Shown here in pieces: positions 6,437 through 7,351 of a DNA stretch of 7,351 nucleotides. The notes beneath the pieces were generated by a model. The model was not told where the DNA came from and made no database searches. It worked only from the letters and a program-made list of their open reading frames with translations. The stretch lies in the NCBI GenBank assembly GCA_015487895.1, contig WFOW01000347.1:1-7351 (forward strand), given 5' to 3'. The translations under genes were made by a program, and so were the position numbers. Numbering within the stretch: the stretch's first letter is position 1; each line of letters starts with the position of its first letter. This DNA is from Gammaproteobacteria bacterium. Lineage in GTDB: Bacteria > Pseudomonadota > Gammaproteobacteria > S144-34.

Positions 6437-7351
6437 ATGGAGAACGACAAGGTCGTCCGCGTGCTGGTGGTGGAGGAGTCCCTGAACGAGGCCGAGGCCC
6501 TCAACAGCGTCCTGCGCAACGCGGGCTACGCCGTGCGGCCCGCCCACGCGGCCGACCTCGAGGGGGTGTCCGAGGCCCTCCAGCACCGCCCCCCAGACCT
6601 CGTGCTGTGCGCCGCGGACCTCGGCGAGCCGACCCTCGCCGAGGTCTGCCGGGCCGTGGAGGCCTCGGGCCATCGCATCCCGGTCATCGCGGTGGCCGAC
6701 GACTACAACGAGGCACGCGTCGTGGAGGCACTCGACGCGGGTGCCGTCGACTACGTGGGCCGCGGCCACGCCGAGCACCTCCGCCTGGTCGTGGCGCGCG
6801 AGCTCGAGAACGTGCGCCAGCGGCGCGCCCACGCCCGCTGCGAGCAGGCCTGGCGCGAGAGCGAGAAGCGCTGCGCGGCCCTGCTCGAGAGCTCGCGCGA
6901 CGCGATCGCCTACGTGCACGAGGGCATGCACATCCACGCCAACCCGGCCTATCTCGAGATGTTCGGATTCACCGATCTCGAGGAGCTGGAGGGCGTGCCC
7001 ATCCTGGACATGGTGGCGCCGGGCGACCACGAGCGCTTCAAGGAGTTCCTGCGAGCCTTCTCGCGCGGCGAGGCCGAGGGCGACGAGCTCGAGCTCCAGG
7101 GCCTCAAGCCCGACGGCAGCACCTTCCCCGCGCGCATGATCTTCGCGCCAGCGACCTACGAAGGCGAGCCCTGCACGCAGATCGTCATCCGACGCCAGAC
7201 CAGCGAGGCCGAGCTCGAGAAGAAGCTCAAGTACCTCAGCAAGCAGGACCTGCTCACGGGGCTCTACAACCGCCAGTACTTCCTCGAGGAGCTCGAGGAG
7301 GAGGTCAACACCGTGCTCGGCGGCGGCAGCCCCGGTGCGGTGCTGTGCATC
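6437..7351 (+). CDS. fimX: FimX-like REC-PAS-GGDEF protein (3' end outside window)
   Basis: The frame is open from ATG at 6437 to the window end (305 residues). Residues 6-120 form a receiver-like domain that looks degenerate: the acidic pair is E13-E14, the phospho-acceptor strand reads LVLCAAD with Ala where Asp is expected, and the conserved Lys is Arg in DYVGRG. A helical linker (113-145) leads to a PAS domain (about 146-252) with LLESSRDAIAYVHEGMHIHA, YLEMFGF, LKPDGSTFPARM and TYEGEPCTQIVI. A coiled segment then leads into the start of a GGDEF domain, DLLTGLYNRQYF (271-282). Order and wording closely resemble FimX of Pseudomonas and Xanthomonas, which ends in GGDEF and EAL domains, binds cyclic-di-GMP and controls type IV pilus assembly from the cell pole. 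The EAL domain would lie beyond the window. ATG at 6437 fits the FimX N-terminus; GAGG lies only two bases upstream, which is short. It is divergent from the GNAT gene. FimX is inferred; a generic diguanylate cyclase or phosphodiesterase is the alternative. Confidence 0.88.
   Translation, partial: MENDKVVRVLVVEESLNEAEALNSVLRNAGYAVRPAHAADLEGVSEALQHRPPDLVLCAADLGEPTLAEVCRAVEASGHRIPVIAVADDYNEARVVEALDAGAVDYVGRGHAEHLRLVVARELENVRQRRAHARCEQAWRESEKRCAALLESSRDAIAYVHEGMHIHANPAYLEMFGFTDLEELEGVPILDMVAPGDHERFKEFLRAFSRGEAEGDELELQGLKPDGSTFPARMIFAPATYEGEPCTQIVIRRQTSEAELEKKLKYLSKQDLLTGLYNRQYFLEELEEEVNTVLGGGSPGAVLCI

Noticed and set aside
6419..7030. A 203-codon minus-strand open frame
   Set aside because: It is antisense to the fimX-like gene, which has clear REC, PAS and GGDEF motifs on the plus strand.

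Overview
The window is very GC-rich throughout, with long spurious open frames on both strands. Protein matches point to a gammaproteobacterium. EF-P has Lys at position 34 and is accompanied by both EpmA and EpmB, and the last gene resembles FimX of Pseudomonas and Xanthomonas. The exact order or genus cannot be read from this sequence; an uncultured or Chromatiales-like high-GC lineage would fit.

Layout, left to right. Positions 34-771 (+) carry phosphatidylserine decarboxylase (psd), cut at its 5' end by the window edge. That edge carries a perfect 15-bp inverted copy of sequence 35 bp downstream and looks like a fold-back artefact. A small PilZ-domain protein (756-1076, -) converges on psd and overlaps it by 16 bp. 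Next come epmA (1222-2241, -) and efp (2252-2821, -), in the transcription order efp-epmA, and epmB (2885-3898, +) divergent from efp across only 63 bp. A 598-residue PilZ-like protein of a conserved but poorly characterised family follows (4010-5806, +). It converges on a YhbS-like GNAT acetyltransferase (5827-6348, -) with a 20-bp gap that forms a hairpin. A FimX-like REC-PAS-GGDEF protein (6437 to the end, +) is divergent from the GNAT gene and runs off the window.

Two functional themes appear. The first is a complete core module for EF-P activation: EpmB makes (R)-beta-lysine, EpmA ligates it to Lys34 of EF-P, and the modified EF-P relieves ribosome stalling at polyproline. The second is cyclic-di-GMP signalling, probably for type IV pili or surface motility: a small PilZ protein, a large PilZ-like protein and a FimX-like protein lie within 7 kb. 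Psd supplies phosphatidylethanolamine and is an ordinary housekeeping gene, and the GNAT protein is of unknown substrate.

No RNA gene, mobile element or CRISPR array was seen. No stretch over 300 bases lacks a gene; the longest gap is 145 bp (1077-1221). I see no clear case for an entirely new system. The points most worth following up are the large PilZ-like protein without an RxxxR motif, its company with FimX, and the regulatory details between the divergent pairs.
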